NCBI GenBank assembly: GCA_947304185.1
Contig: CAMZAM010000006.1
Span: forward strand, 1 to 64,000
Origin: an uncultured Bacteroidales bacterium
GTDB taxonomy: Bacteria; Bacteroidota; Bacteroidia; Bacteroidales; F082
Reading direction: 5' to 3'
DNA: 64,000 bases
Shown: one piece after another, positions 25,624 to 35,900 of the stretch
How the letters are laid out: each line of letters starts with the position of its first letter
How positions within the stretch are numbered: position 1 is the first letter of the stretch
Notes under the pieces: generated by a model
The model's input: the letters and a program-made list of their open reading frames with translations, nothing else
Told to the model about the DNA's origin: nothing
Database searches by the model: none
Position numbers and translations under genes: made by a program

Positions 25624-27927
25624 ATGTGGAATAAAATTGCGATTTATATTTTAAGGCACCGTGTTTTAAACCTCGTTATCGCTTCTATCTTATTCATTTT
25701 CTTAGGGATAAAGACGTTTAGCGTGAAGATGGGGCATAGCATCGCCGCCACTTTGCCCGACACCGACACCACTATGGTGGTGTATCACCAATTCCTTGAA
25801 AAATATGGCAAAGACGGCAATAGCATCTTCATTGGGATGTGTGACGACAGCCTCTTTGCTTTAGAACATTTCCAGGATTTTTATGACCTCAATACCAAGA
25901 TAAGAGAGATTCCTGGTGTAACAGAATGTCTCTCAGTATCAAGGGTTTATAATATTGTTAAAAACGATAGCATTAAGAAATTCGAGCTTGTGCAGGTAGT
26001 GCAGCATCGTCCAGAGACGCAGGCTGAAGTCGACTCCATCAGAGATGTGATAATGAGTCTCGCGATATATGATAAGCTGCTCTTCAACACCGAGACGAAC
26101 TCTACCATGATGCTGGTGACGCTTGACGATGAACACGCCAACACCACCATACGCAAGGAGTTGACCGCCGCGTTATCAACCGTTTTGGATGAATACGGCC
26201 GTGCACATGGCATTGAGACGCATATCTCGGGAATGCCTTACATCCGTGAGATCACCACGCAGACAATGGTGAAGGAGATAGTAGGCTTTACGGCCCTGTC
26301 GATACTTGTGGCCGGATTGATACTGTTCCTGTTCTTCCGCTCATGGCGCCCACTCGTCTCAGTAGTCACAATCGTCATATTATCAGTGATTTACATGTTC
26401 GGCATCATGGTGCTGCTTGGCTACGAGGTGACGATACTCACAGGTGTGCTTCCACCATTATTGATAATCATAGGTGTGGAGAACTCCATCTTCATGCTCA
26501 ACAAATACCACCGCGAATACGACGTGTGTCACGACAGGATGCAGGCTTTGAAAAACATGATAGTGCGCATCGGACCAGCCAACTTCCTGACAAATACAAC
26601 TACTGCGGTGAGCTTCGCCTCGTTCATCATCACCCGTAACATGCTGCTGGTGCCATTTGGAGTGCTTGCAAGTATCTGTATCATGCTTACATACGTGTTG
26701 ACGATGGTGCTTTTGCCGACGTTCTTCAGCTATCAGAAACGTCCGGAGGGCAAGCTCGTCAATTACATGAACAACCCGAGCATCAACTATATCATGGACA
26801 AGGTTTCAGCCTTCGTCTTAAGTCGTAAACGCTATATCTACGCCGTGGTGGTGGTGCTTCTGGTGATATGTACCTTCGGCGCCATGAGAATGTCGACATC
26901 TGGCCGCGTGGTCGATGACATCTCCAAGAAAGACAAGCTCTACAAGGATATAATGTATTTCGAGGAAAACGTTGGCGGAGTGATGCCTTTCGAGATATCT
27001 ATCGACACCCGTAAGCCCAAAGGCATTATGAACGCTGCGTTCATCCGTAAGGTGCAGCAGATGGAAGACACTCTTGCGATGTACCCTGAGTTCAGCGAGC
27101 CTCTGAGCATCGCAGAGGTGGTGAAATTCGCCCGTCAAGGCTTCTACAACGGCAAACGTGATCAGTTTAAGGTGCCGACAAACAACGAGTTCACTTTCAT
27201 CATGAAATATATGCCGGAGACGAAAGACGGCAAGCTGCCGAAGATAGTGACGCAATATGTTGACAGCGCCATGCAGAACACTCGTATCTCGGTGCAGATG
27301 GCTAATATAACGACACCGAAGATCGACAGCATAAGCCGCTCATTGAAGCCTAAGATCGACCAGATATTTCCTGACGACAAATACGATGTGGTGATGACAG
27401 GTAGCGCCATGGTTACGCTGCAAGGCACCAATTACCTCATCGTCAATCTGGCACACTCACTGCTTCTCGCCTTCGTTGTCATCGCCATCCTGATGGTGAT
27501 AACGTTCCATAAGTTTAAAATGGTGGTTATCTCATTGATACCCAATCTAATACCTTTGTTATTCACTGCCGGACTGATGGGTTACAGCGGCGTGCCGCTC
27601 AAGATGTCGACAATCCTCGTGTTCAGCATCGCCCTCGGCATCAGCGTCGATAACACCATACATTATCTGGCGCGTTACAGACTCCAGATGAAGATTAACA
27701 ACAACGACATCAGGAAGTCGGTGATGGCTGCTATCACTGAGACCGGTCCGAGCATGATTTATTCGGCCACCATCCTCATCTGCGGATTCCTCATCTTCGC
27801 CTTCTCGTCGTTCGGCGGAACAAAGATTGTTGGACTTTTAGTGCCGTTTACACTACTTATCGCATTGATAACCAATATCTTGGTGCTTCCTGCACTGGTT
27901 TTGACCTTTAACAGAAAAAAGATATGA
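25624..27927 (+). CDS. RND/MMPL-family exporter (patched-like, hopanoid/lipid transporter type)
   Basis: Membrane protein of 767 residues with two equivalent halves. Each half has one helix, a periplasmic loop and five helices (helix 1 near 13-32, the cluster near 220-380, helix 7 near 400-420, the cluster near 615-760). Sterol-sensing-like segments appear in PPLLIIIGVENSIFMLNKYHREY and FSIALGISVDNTIHYLARYR, with acidic or polar residues in the fourth and tenth helices. This is the size and shape of small RND exporters such as HpnN that move lipids, not of the larger tripartite RND pumps. It overlaps the polyprenyl synthase gene by four bases, suggesting lipid-related cargo. Confidence 0.88.
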   Translation: MWNKIAIYILRHRVLNLVIASILFIFLGIKTFSVKMGHSIAATLPDTDTTMVVYHQFLEKYGKDGNSIFIGMCDDSLFALEHFQDFYDLNTKIREIPGVTECLSVSRVYNIVKNDSIKKFELVQVVQHRPETQAEVDSIRDVIMSLAIYDKLLFNTETNSTMMLVTLDDEHANTTIRKELTAALSTVLDEYGRAHGIETHISGMPYIREITTQTMVKEIVGFTALSILVAGLILFLFFRSWRPLVSVVTIVILSVIYMFGIMVLLGYEVTILTGVLPPLLIIIGVENSIFMLNKYHREYDVCHDRMQALKNMIVRIGPANFLTNTTTAVSFASFIITRNMLLVPFGVLASICIMLTYVLTMVLLPTFFSYQKRPEGKLVNYMNNPSINYIMDKVSAFVLSRKRYIYAVVVVLLVICTFGAMRMSTSGRVVDDISKKDKLYKDIMYFEENVGGVMPFEISIDTRKPKGIMNAAFIRKVQQMEDTLAMYPEFSEPLSIAEVVKFARQGFYNGKRDQFKVPTNNEFTFIMKYMPETKDGKLPKIVTQYVDSAMQNTRISVQMANITTPKIDSISRSLKPKIDQIFPDDKYDVVMTGSAMVTLQGTNYLIVNLAHSLLLAFVVIAILMVITFHKFKMVVISLIPNLIPLLFTAGLMGYSGVPLKMSTILVFSIALGISVDNTIHYLARYRLQMKINNNDIRKSVMAAITETGPSMIYSATILICGFLIFAFSSFGGTKIVGLLVPFTLLIALITNILVLPALVLTFNRKKI

Positions 27928-28898
27928 CATCGGTTGAGAAAATTCAGAAAAAGATAACTCAATTCATTGAGTCTCAAGATTTTATGGGTACTCCGAGCGA
28001 GTTGTACGCTCCTATTGAATATACCATGAGTCAGAAAGGTAAACGTATGCGTCCGACGCTGGTACTCCTCTCATGTGAGATGTTTGGCGGCGACATCGAC
28101 GAATGCCTTACTCCGGCAGTGGCTGCTGAGGTTTTCCACAACTTCACCCTCATCCACGATGATATCATGGACGAGGCACCGTTGCGCCGTGGTCTGGAGA
28201 CCGTTTACCATAAATGGAACTCCAATATTGCACTTCTTTCGGGCGATACTATGCTTATAAAGGCTTTTCAATATGCATTGAGTACCAATAAGTTATACGC
28301 TCATAAGGTGCTTGCAGAGCTTTGTAAGGTGGCTCTTGAGGTTTGCGAAGGACAACAGTACGATCTGAATTTCGAGACCCGCGACGATGTCACTTTGGAC
28401 GAATATATCGAGATGATAAGGCTCAAGACGGCTGTTTTGCTCGGCTCAGTGCTGAAGATAGGTGCTATCGTGGCAGGTGCTGACGAAAAGAACATGCAGG
28501 CAGTCTACGATTTCGGTATTGACCTTGGCATCGCATTTCAGTTGCAGGACGACCTCTTCGACTGTTACGGCGATGTGAAGGTGTTCGGTAAGATGCCTGG
28601 CGGCGATATCGCCGATAATAAGAAGACTTATCTCTATCTTAAGGCTTTGGAGCTCGCTTCCGCTGATGATAAGAAACGTCTCGAGGGCTATTTCTCAATG
28701 CCGAAGGGCCGCGATGAGAAGAAACAACAGGCGGTGCTCGACATTTTTGCAAAATACAATGTAAAAGAAATCGTCACCGACGTGATGACGGGCTATTACG
28801 ACAATTCCTTGAAACACCTTGATAAAATCACAATCCCAGAGGAAAACAAGACGGTGTTGAGGAATTATGCCTCTTATTTATATAATAGGGTGAAATAA
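27924..28898 (+). CDS. Polyprenyl diphosphate synthase (trans, long chain)
   Basis: Enzyme of 324 residues that extends allylic diphosphates with isopentenyl diphosphate, probably for the menaquinone side chain. Both aspartate motifs are present: the first in LIHDDIMDEAPLRRG near residues 74-84, the second in FQLQDDLFDCYGD near residues 205-215. KGKRMRPTL near 35 binds IPP. Product length cannot be fixed by eye. The ATG overlaps the MMPL stop (ATGA), so the two are made together. Confidence 0.93.
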   Translation: MTSVEKIQKKITQFIESQDFMGTPSELYAPIEYTMSQKGKRMRPTLVLLSCEMFGGDIDECLTPAVAAEVFHNFTLIHDDIMDEAPLRRGLETVYHKWNSNIALLSGDTMLIKAFQYALSTNKLYAHKVLAELCKVALEVCEGQQYDLNFETRDDVTLDEYIEMIRLKTAVLLGSVLKIGAIVAGADEKNMQAVYDFGIDLGIAFQLQDDLFDCYGDVKVFGKMPGGDIADNKKTYLYLKALELASADDKKRLEGYFSMPKGRDEKKQQAVLDIFAKYNVKEIVTDVMTGYYDNSLKHLDKITIPEENKTVLRNYASYLYNRVK

Positions 28899-28901
28899 TT
28901 A

Positions 28902-29198
28902 TTATTTTCTTTTGGTTTTGTATATTGCTTCTTTTTCTGCGGCCATATGGTTGGGGTCTTCAGATTGAACAATCTCGGGTAAATCATATAGAAATTCCGG
29001 AGCCAAATCAACACCGCATTCCCATTCGATAGTCCAATGGTTTAAACCATACTGCTTGAATTTTGACAGATCCTTAAGCTGTTCAAATACGCCTCCATTA
29101 AGATATGGCTGTAAATCAACAACCTTTACCACGCCATCGCTGAAAGTAATCGACAACGTGTAATCTTTTATATAATCGACATCTACAATTCGTATCAT
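28902..29198 (-). CDS. DUF2442 domain protein, partner of a DUF4160 protein
   Basis: Small cytoplasmic protein of 98 residues. The DUF2442 pattern is clear: VDVDYIKDYTLSITFSDGVVKVVDLQPYL at the start and WTIEWECGVDLAPEFLYD near the middle. The C-terminus is a short basic tail. It follows the DUF4160 gene by one base. DUF4160-DUF2442 pairs are widespread and often listed as putative type II toxin-antitoxin modules, usually without experimental proof. Which partner would be toxic is unclear. Confidence 0.85.
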   Translation of the reverse strand: MIRIVDVDYIKDYTLSITFSDGVVKVVDLQPYLNGGVFEQLKDLSKFKQYGLNHWTIEWECGVDLAPEFLYDLPEIVQSEDPNHMAAEKEAIYKTKRK

Positions 29199-29199
29199 A

Positions 29200-29457
29200 T
29201 TATTCCAGAGGTTTTATTCTATGTAATTCGTCACCATTTTGAGCCTTATCCCATAATTCAAGCAACTCATTCTCATGTAAATCAATCCATTTGACAATTT
29301 TAGAGATTATTTTTGCAGGAACACTTCCTTCGATAACCTTATCTTTTATACTTATATTGCAATTGTAATCTCCGTAACTAACATGTATATGCGGCGGATT
29401 ATGGTCTTTCCACCACATGTAAACAATGATTCCATAAAATCTGGATATTTCTGGCAT
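29200..29457 (-). CDS. DUF4160 domain protein
   Basis: Protein of 85 residues with the DUF4160 signature at its start: PEISRFYGIIVYMWWKDHNPPHIHV, of which HNPPHIHV (about 19-26) is the most conserved part, then YGDYNCNISI. It is the first gene of a two-gene unit with its own -7 box (29480-29487). Compact size, tight coupling and small neighbouring repeats fit a toxin-antitoxin-like cassette. Confidence 0.87.
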   Translation of the reverse strand: MPEISRFYGIIVYMWWKDHNPPHIHVSYGDYNCNISIKDKVIEGSVPAKIISKIVKWIDLHENELLELWDKAQNGDELHRIKPLE

Positions 29458-29479
29458 ATAAAAACTATATTCAACACTG

Positions 29480-29487
29480 CAAAGATA
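29480..29487 (-). promoter_or_regulatory. -7 box TATCTTTG of the DUF4160/DUF2442 pair
   Basis: Consensus -7 element, 22 bases before ATG 29457. Confidence 0.7.
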
Positions 29488-29539
29488 AACAACAAAGTGG
29501 CTCCTGTCAACATTTTTTCAAAAATTTTTTCAAAAATAA

Positions 29540-29568
29540 GTAGAGACGCCACACTGTGACGTCTCTAC
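29540..29568. repeat. Dispersed palindrome, GTAGAGACG family, copy 2
   Basis: The same 9-bp arms (GTAGAGACG and CGTCTCTAC) as the element at 708-735, around a different core CCACACTGTGA. It lies between the small secreted protein gene and the DUF4160 pair and could terminate the leftward transcript. Confidence 0.8.
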
Positions 29569-29599
29569 ATTATTTAAACAGTAAACGGTAAACCGAAAA

Positions 29600-29857
29600 C
29601 TATTCCTCACGTTTTTTCAACATGGCGTAACCTGCGCCGAGTGCTGTGAGCACTGCGATGCCTGTGCCGAGAGGAGCAGGGGTGTCGCCACCGCCGTGAC
29701 CGCCCGGAAGACCTGGATCTCTCACAGGTTCAAAGGTGTTGATCTTGTCGAGACCGTTGCCCACATCGTCCCAGTCGTTGAAATAGCTGTCGCGCTGTGC
29801 ATTGGCACCAAGACCCAACGCCGTAACTAATGCTAATGATAATAATAACTTTTTCAT
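29600..29857 (-). CDS. Small secreted protein with C-terminal PAPLGTG-helix-basic tail (copy B)
   Basis: Protein of 85 residues. ATG 29857 gives a clean signal peptide ending GANA|Q at 20-21; the longer in-frame start at 29959 lies in a repeat. The mature part is short, acidic, then glycine-rich (LPGGHGGGD). It ends with PAPLGTG (60-66), a hydrophobic stretch of about 14 residues and KKREE. This motif-helix-positive layout resembles a C-terminal sorting or anchoring signal. The same plan occurs in the gene at 36316-36564. It lies downstream of the giant T9SS gene on the same strand. No function is known to me. Confidence 0.8.
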   Translation of the reverse strand: MKKLLLSLALVTALGLGANAQRDSYFNDWDDVGNGLDKINTFEPVRDPGLPGGHGGGDTPAPLGTGIAVLTALGAGYAMLKKREE

Positions 29858-29920
29858 TTTCGTATTTTTTAATTTATTAACTAACCAAATGTTTGTCGTT
29901 TTATTAGTTTTTTGTCGACC

Positions 29921-29959
29921 TTGGCCGTTGACCGTCGGCATTTTACAGCCAACGGCCAA
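29921..29959. repeat. Inverted repeat TTGGCCGTTG / CAACGGCCAA
   Basis: A perfect 10-bp stem with a 19-base loop, just after the giant protein's stop. It belongs to a family also seen at 38301-38370 (GCTATTGGC/GCCAATAGC). It may end or protect the giant gene transcript. Confidence 0.7.
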
Positions 29960-29975
29960 CAGCCAAAATCCAAAG

Positions 29976-32900
29976 TTATCTTACAACGATCTTCTGAGTC
30001 TTAACGGTTTCGCCCATTAACTTGAAGATGTAGACAGCGTTAGCAGGAACGTTGACTTTCTGTACGCCGTTGATCTTGGTGTTCAGAACCATGCGTCCCA
30101 TGACGTCGAACACTTCCAGAGTGCCTTCGCCGTTGACGATGATTTCGTTACCATGCTGGTAAGCGAAGATGTCGCCGGTGAAGTTCTCATCGATGCCTGT
30201 GTAGTTGTTGCAGTCGAAGATGAGTTTGAAGCGGTTCTCAGCGTCGTTTGTAGTAGCTTTGAATGTGTAGCTCGGTGTTACAAGGAGGTTGATTTCTTCA
30301 CCTGTCATGTCGTCGACAAGAATCATGGTGTTGACATCGATGTTCTTGGCGTTGATAGTGATGGTATATTCACCTTCCTCTGCTGCCTTGAAGTTGACCG
30401 GTATTGCACCTGCGAGTTCTTCGACTCTTGCTGCTGCATAGTCTTCACCGCCGTTCATCACATAAACCTTTGTGCCGTTGGCGATGTTGAACTTACGCAG
30501 GGTGTTACCGTTGGCTAAGTTGATGTAAGCGTTGTCGCTGCCGTTTTCGTTACCGGCCACGATGCGGATGTAACCGTTGTTGCTGCTCTTAGCTGTTGTC
30601 GGGTTGAATTCCAATGACTGGCCTTCTGCTGTAGCTTGGACGAAGAAAGCTTCACCAACCAGAATTGGACGCTCGCTGATGTTGTAGGTTGTAAAGCCTG
30701 TACGTGTATCATTCATTGCGAGATAAGCGATGTTGGTCTCGTCGCCTAACTTCACGTCGCCTTCAACGAGGTTGCATGTGAATGGGTTACCAACGAGGTT
30801 ATAACCTCTCACGTCAGCGGTTTGGCTAGTTGTATAATCCAAATCTTTTGTGAGATTATCACTTGTACCTACCATCTGACCATTGTAGCCAACTGTTTGT
30901 GTTGTCTGGCTTGCATGGAGGTAACCGGTGAGTCTGTACATGCTTGAGAAATTATGGTCACCACCGGTATATGCCCACCAGTAAGCTGTTGCCTCGTCAT
31001 ATTTGAACAAGTCGATCGCACCTGTAAATACACCGTAACTAGTACCGGTAATTGTACTATTGGAAGCTGGTGTGGCAACCAGATACCAACCATCGACATC
31101 ATCTTTGCCCCATGATGACGCTGCAGTGATGACCTTATTAGCTGTAGCAAACAAGGAGTTCTTGTGGAAGAGTTGTCCACCGTCTTCAATGATCATCTTG
31201 TCGTTACCTGTTGTGCCGCTGACTGTACCATCAATAGTAAGTGTTGCACCACTTGCTATCGTTATAACATTGCTGTCCCTGTTGATGTTTTTGACAAAAG
31301 CTGTGCCTGTAACGTTGACATTGGCATTGATAATGGCATTGTCGGTGATAGTCGGGATTTCGCCATCCATCCAGTTGGTTGTTGTAGCCCAGTCGCCAGC
31401 GGTGAGGAAGTACTTCTGGTCACTTGCAATAGTGGTGAAGCTTTCTGTAGCTGAATGTGACGCTGGATTGCATTGTGGAACGACATACACTTCATACGTG
31501 GTGCCTGCCTCGAGGCCGGTGAGGTCTGTTGTAGTACTTGAAACAATCTTGGTTTGCCATGTAGACTCAAGCATCTGTCCAACTTTGATGTCATCAATAC
31601 CGACTCCATAACCATAGTTGTCGGTCATCTTAAATCCAAACTGACAGTTGGCGACGAGTGCGTCGGCAGGAAGATTCACGAAAAGTTCTGTCCATGTGGG
31701 GTGCGTATCTGTAGTAGCAAAGATTTCGTTCCATGCACCACCATCAACACGGTAGTAAACACCAAAATCGTCGTTGTCACCAGACCATGATCTGTTGACA
31801 TACCATACATTTATCTTACCATTGGTCAACGAGCTTAAATCCAATGTTGGGGTAACAAGATATGTTACATTGCCTGTAGTATTGTGAGTGATAAGTGCAT
31901 TGTAGTCTCCGCTGTGGGTCCCAGTGGATGTGCTATAGTCACCGATGCCAACTCTCCATGTCTTGCTAGCATCTTGGTTGTCGCCTTCGATAGTCCAACC
32001 TGTAGGCATCTCACCGGCTTCAAAGCCTTCATTTATGACAGTATGATCTGGGTCGAAAGAAGTAGCTTGGCTGTAGTAAACTGTAAAGCCGTCGGAACTC
32101 TCACCGTCCCAGTTGACTGTGGCGTTGTGGTGAGTGATGTTCTCAAATGTCACATTTGCTGCTGAGCAAGCAGGCATTGTCTCAAAGTCGACAGTGTTGC
32201 TCCAGTCGCCATAGCCTTGATACTCTTTTTGACCGCGGACACGTACATAATAATGTGTTTCAGCTGTCAGACCTTCGAGGATGAAGTTTTCGTTGGTGTC
32301 GGCGTCAGCTGTTCCGACGTTTTCTGTAAAGTCGGCATCAGTAGCATACTGAACCTGCCATAAGTCTTGAGTGACATCGAGGAGCTCCCAGCTAAGTTTC
32401 ACAGAAGTTGCCTGTACACTGTTGTAGGTTAAAGTACCCACAGGGAGAACTGCAGGGGCGAGACCCACAAACACGTCGTCGATGCAGCATGAATAATAGC
32501 TTGAATATGGGTTATCCCATCTGAAGACCAAACGTGTGGCTTCTGCCGGTACGTTCTTGATACCGAGATAAACAACGTGATATACCATACTACCGGTGTT
32601 TGGCTCGAATTCTTCAATCACCTGATAGGTGTCGTAGTTGTTGTCTGCGGCAGTGATGTAGCCTAATGAGAGCTTGTAATTGCTTGAACTGCTTTCAGTC
32701 TGCATCCAGAATTGAACCTGTAAGTCATCAAAGTCGTTTGTAAACTCCGGCAATGCGGCATAAGCGCTCTTATTTTGATCGGCTACGAAGCTCAATGACT
32801 TGGTGCCATCATGAACGTAAGCATAGGAAGTACTTACTGCCCGGTCCACGATGTGAGGATAAGGATATGCGGAACTTGTCGAGTAATGATCCCAACAATT

Positions 32901-35900
32901 TGGAACGACGCCTGCACTACTGTAAGTGGTGCCTGTGTAGTCCTCAAAGCCTTCCTCAATATAGTTGCTTGGTGAGATGGTCATCACCTCACACAAAGTG
33001 GCAAATGTGTACTCTGCCGAAGGATCACTTGTTTCGCTTCCAGAGCAGTTGGCCACCACATAATAAACATAGTTAGTTGCGGCATCCAAACCTGTTAAGT
33101 TATATGGATTATCGGTTACATCCATTACTTTAGAGTAGTCTGTTTCGCTGGTCTTCTTGTAAAATACATTCCAAGAGGTCTCACCGCTGTTGGCTGTCCA
33201 GCTTAACTGAGCAGAGGTTGTGGATGGAGTTGCGCCAAGGTCTGATGGAGCTAAGCATGAAGGAGCTTCGAGCACGCGGACTGTGTAGTCGTGAGCATGG
33301 CGGTAAGATCCTGAGCTGCACGGATCGTGGGCTGCGGACCAATTGGTGGTACCATTGTTATAGAAACTGGTGAAATACGAGTCGGCACCATAAATACGCA
33401 TGCGATAGTCGCCTAACTCCTGTGTGGCAGGAATAGTAATGGTCGCATTCAATGTTCCATTACCAGCAGATGCCTTACCTACGTAAAGGACCTCATCGTC
33501 CTCAAATGTAAAGTCTTTGTCAAGGTCAACCCAAATAACGAATGTATAAGGGAAGCTGTTTGTTCCAGTTGTGATAGCAATGGTTGCTGCAAGACCAGCA
33601 TTTACGCCACCTATCATGGAAGTATAGTCGCCATAGAAAGGTGATGAAGCTGGCAAACTGGCGCTACCGTCACCATTGGTGACAACATAAGAGCCTGTGC
33701 CGAACGACACTCCCGTGATACCACTGCCATCGTGGCTTGTTGGGTTAGGTGTGCAATATGAGAGAGATAATGTAGTTGATACCCATGTACTATAGCTGCC
33801 GCCGCAGTTGGCGCGTACCCAAATGGTGTAGTCGCCTTCGGTTAATGAGACAACTTTATAAAGTTCGAATGAGTTTTGATCGGTGGTGCCAACGATGACA
33901 TCTTCCGGATTAGCTGTTGGATCATCGGAGAAAGCGATGTCAAACGAATCGGCTGTGCCAGTCCAACTGACAACGGCATTGAGACCACCATCCAAAGTTA
34001 CATCTGTTGGTGGTAAACAAGCAGGAAGCTCTGTTACCTCGATGTTGTCAATGATGACGTATCCATTTGAGGTAAAAATATCGGAGATTGCGATATATTG
34101 GCCGCTGCCGGTATAGTTGTTGAACATCACGGTGTAGGTGTCGGTGAAGGTGCCATTATATTCTTCTGTGATATCAACTTCTTCAATAAGCTCGAAAGTG
34201 CTGAAATCGTCAGGGTCGGTCATGATACCAACGCCAAGTTTTCCAGCGGTCATGTTGTATGAGCTACCATTATAATATACAGCGTTGAATGAAATTTGGT
34301 ATCCGTTCAACGGATAATTTGCATCCACCTCTGGTAACACAGCGGCCAAATCATCTGATGATGTGCCTCTAAAGAACATAAGAGCATAGTCATCCGTGTC
34401 CAGTTCCACCATTTGCCAACCAGTGTATGTTGGGTTGGTCTGGATAATGTTCCAGCAAACTGTCAAACCACCAGTGTTGAAGTTATAGCTGTATGGCAAT
34501 GACATCGCATAGCATTCGGTGTTGAAGCTGACTGCGCTAGTCCATGCACTTGGTCCCTCGCAAATGGCACGCACATACACATAGTAGGTGCTGGCTGCGG
34601 TAAGACCCGTCAGATTGTAAGGATTATCTGTTGTGTTTGCAACGGTAGGTGTTGTCTCGGCATCCGGAACGACTGTAGAATCGTCAGTTACAAAGATGTC
34701 CCATTCTGTTTCAGTACCGCCGGCAGTCCAGCTGATAGTCGCGCCTGTAGTGGTTTCATTGCTGACTGTTACGCCAGTAGGCTCAAGGCATGACGCTGCC
34801 TCCTCAAAAGTGAAATCATCGAGGAAAACATAGTAACTGTCGGCACCAGTATATTGAACACAGAAATATTTTACGCCGGCAGGATAATTGGCTTTATATT
34901 GCTGATAGGTATCTGTCAATGCAGTTACCTCAGTGTCCCAAACGAAGTCATCTGGGTCGAAGCTGTCAAAATCAACATCGCTTGTTGTGTAGCCGGCTTT
35001 AAATGATTCAGTACCATTAGGTCCTTTGCGATACCAGAACTCCACATGCAAGCCTTTTTCTACATTACCAAGTAATGGTGAAACGAGGTATTGTGGATTT
35101 GTTGAGCCGTTGTATGAACTGAAATAGTAGCATCCATTACCAGTATGGGCATAGGAGTTACCACCGTCATCGTAGAAATAACCGGAAGTCAACTCCGTGT
35201 CAATCTGATTCCAGCAGTTCATCTGCCCTGCAGTTTCAAATCCGTAGGTATAAGGGATGCTATAAGAAGTAGGACAATCTGTGGTAAATGTGCCTGCGTT
35301 AACCCAACCGCTTTGTTCGCCACCACAGTTGGACTGCACCTTTATAGTGTAGGTGGTGGCAGGTGTGACGTTCAACACATAAGGGCTGGAAACATCATTG
35401 GTTATTGTGCCGTTCACATCAATATTGTATGCCTTGGCGTCGCCATCCCATGTGACAGTTGCGGTGGTGCCGCTAGTGTAGTTGGCGACTGCATTGGTCG
35501 GAGCAGCACATGATGATGCAGCGGTGAAGCTGAAGTCGTCGAGGTAGAGGTAATAGCCATCGTCATAATTGTCTGCATCGTATTTGATAGCTACACGAAC
35601 AGTTCCTGCCGGCAATGCTTCCTCATAAGGTTGCCAGGTGGTCGATGAAGTAACCATAGCTCCGTAAGTAAACGCGCTTGGGTCGGTTACGCTCTCGTCG
35701 GTGGTGTAACCCACATAGAAGTGATCCGGATAGTTGCCGGAGTATGCCTTGTAATAGAAAGACACGTTCACTCCATAAGTGCCGCCCGTCAGAATAGGTG
35801 ACATGAGGAAAACATCCGATGAAACAGAGTAGCTAAAACGGTACCCATAAGAACTGCTGTTATAGGCGGCGGCAGAGTTGATAGCTCCTCCTGTTGAGGT

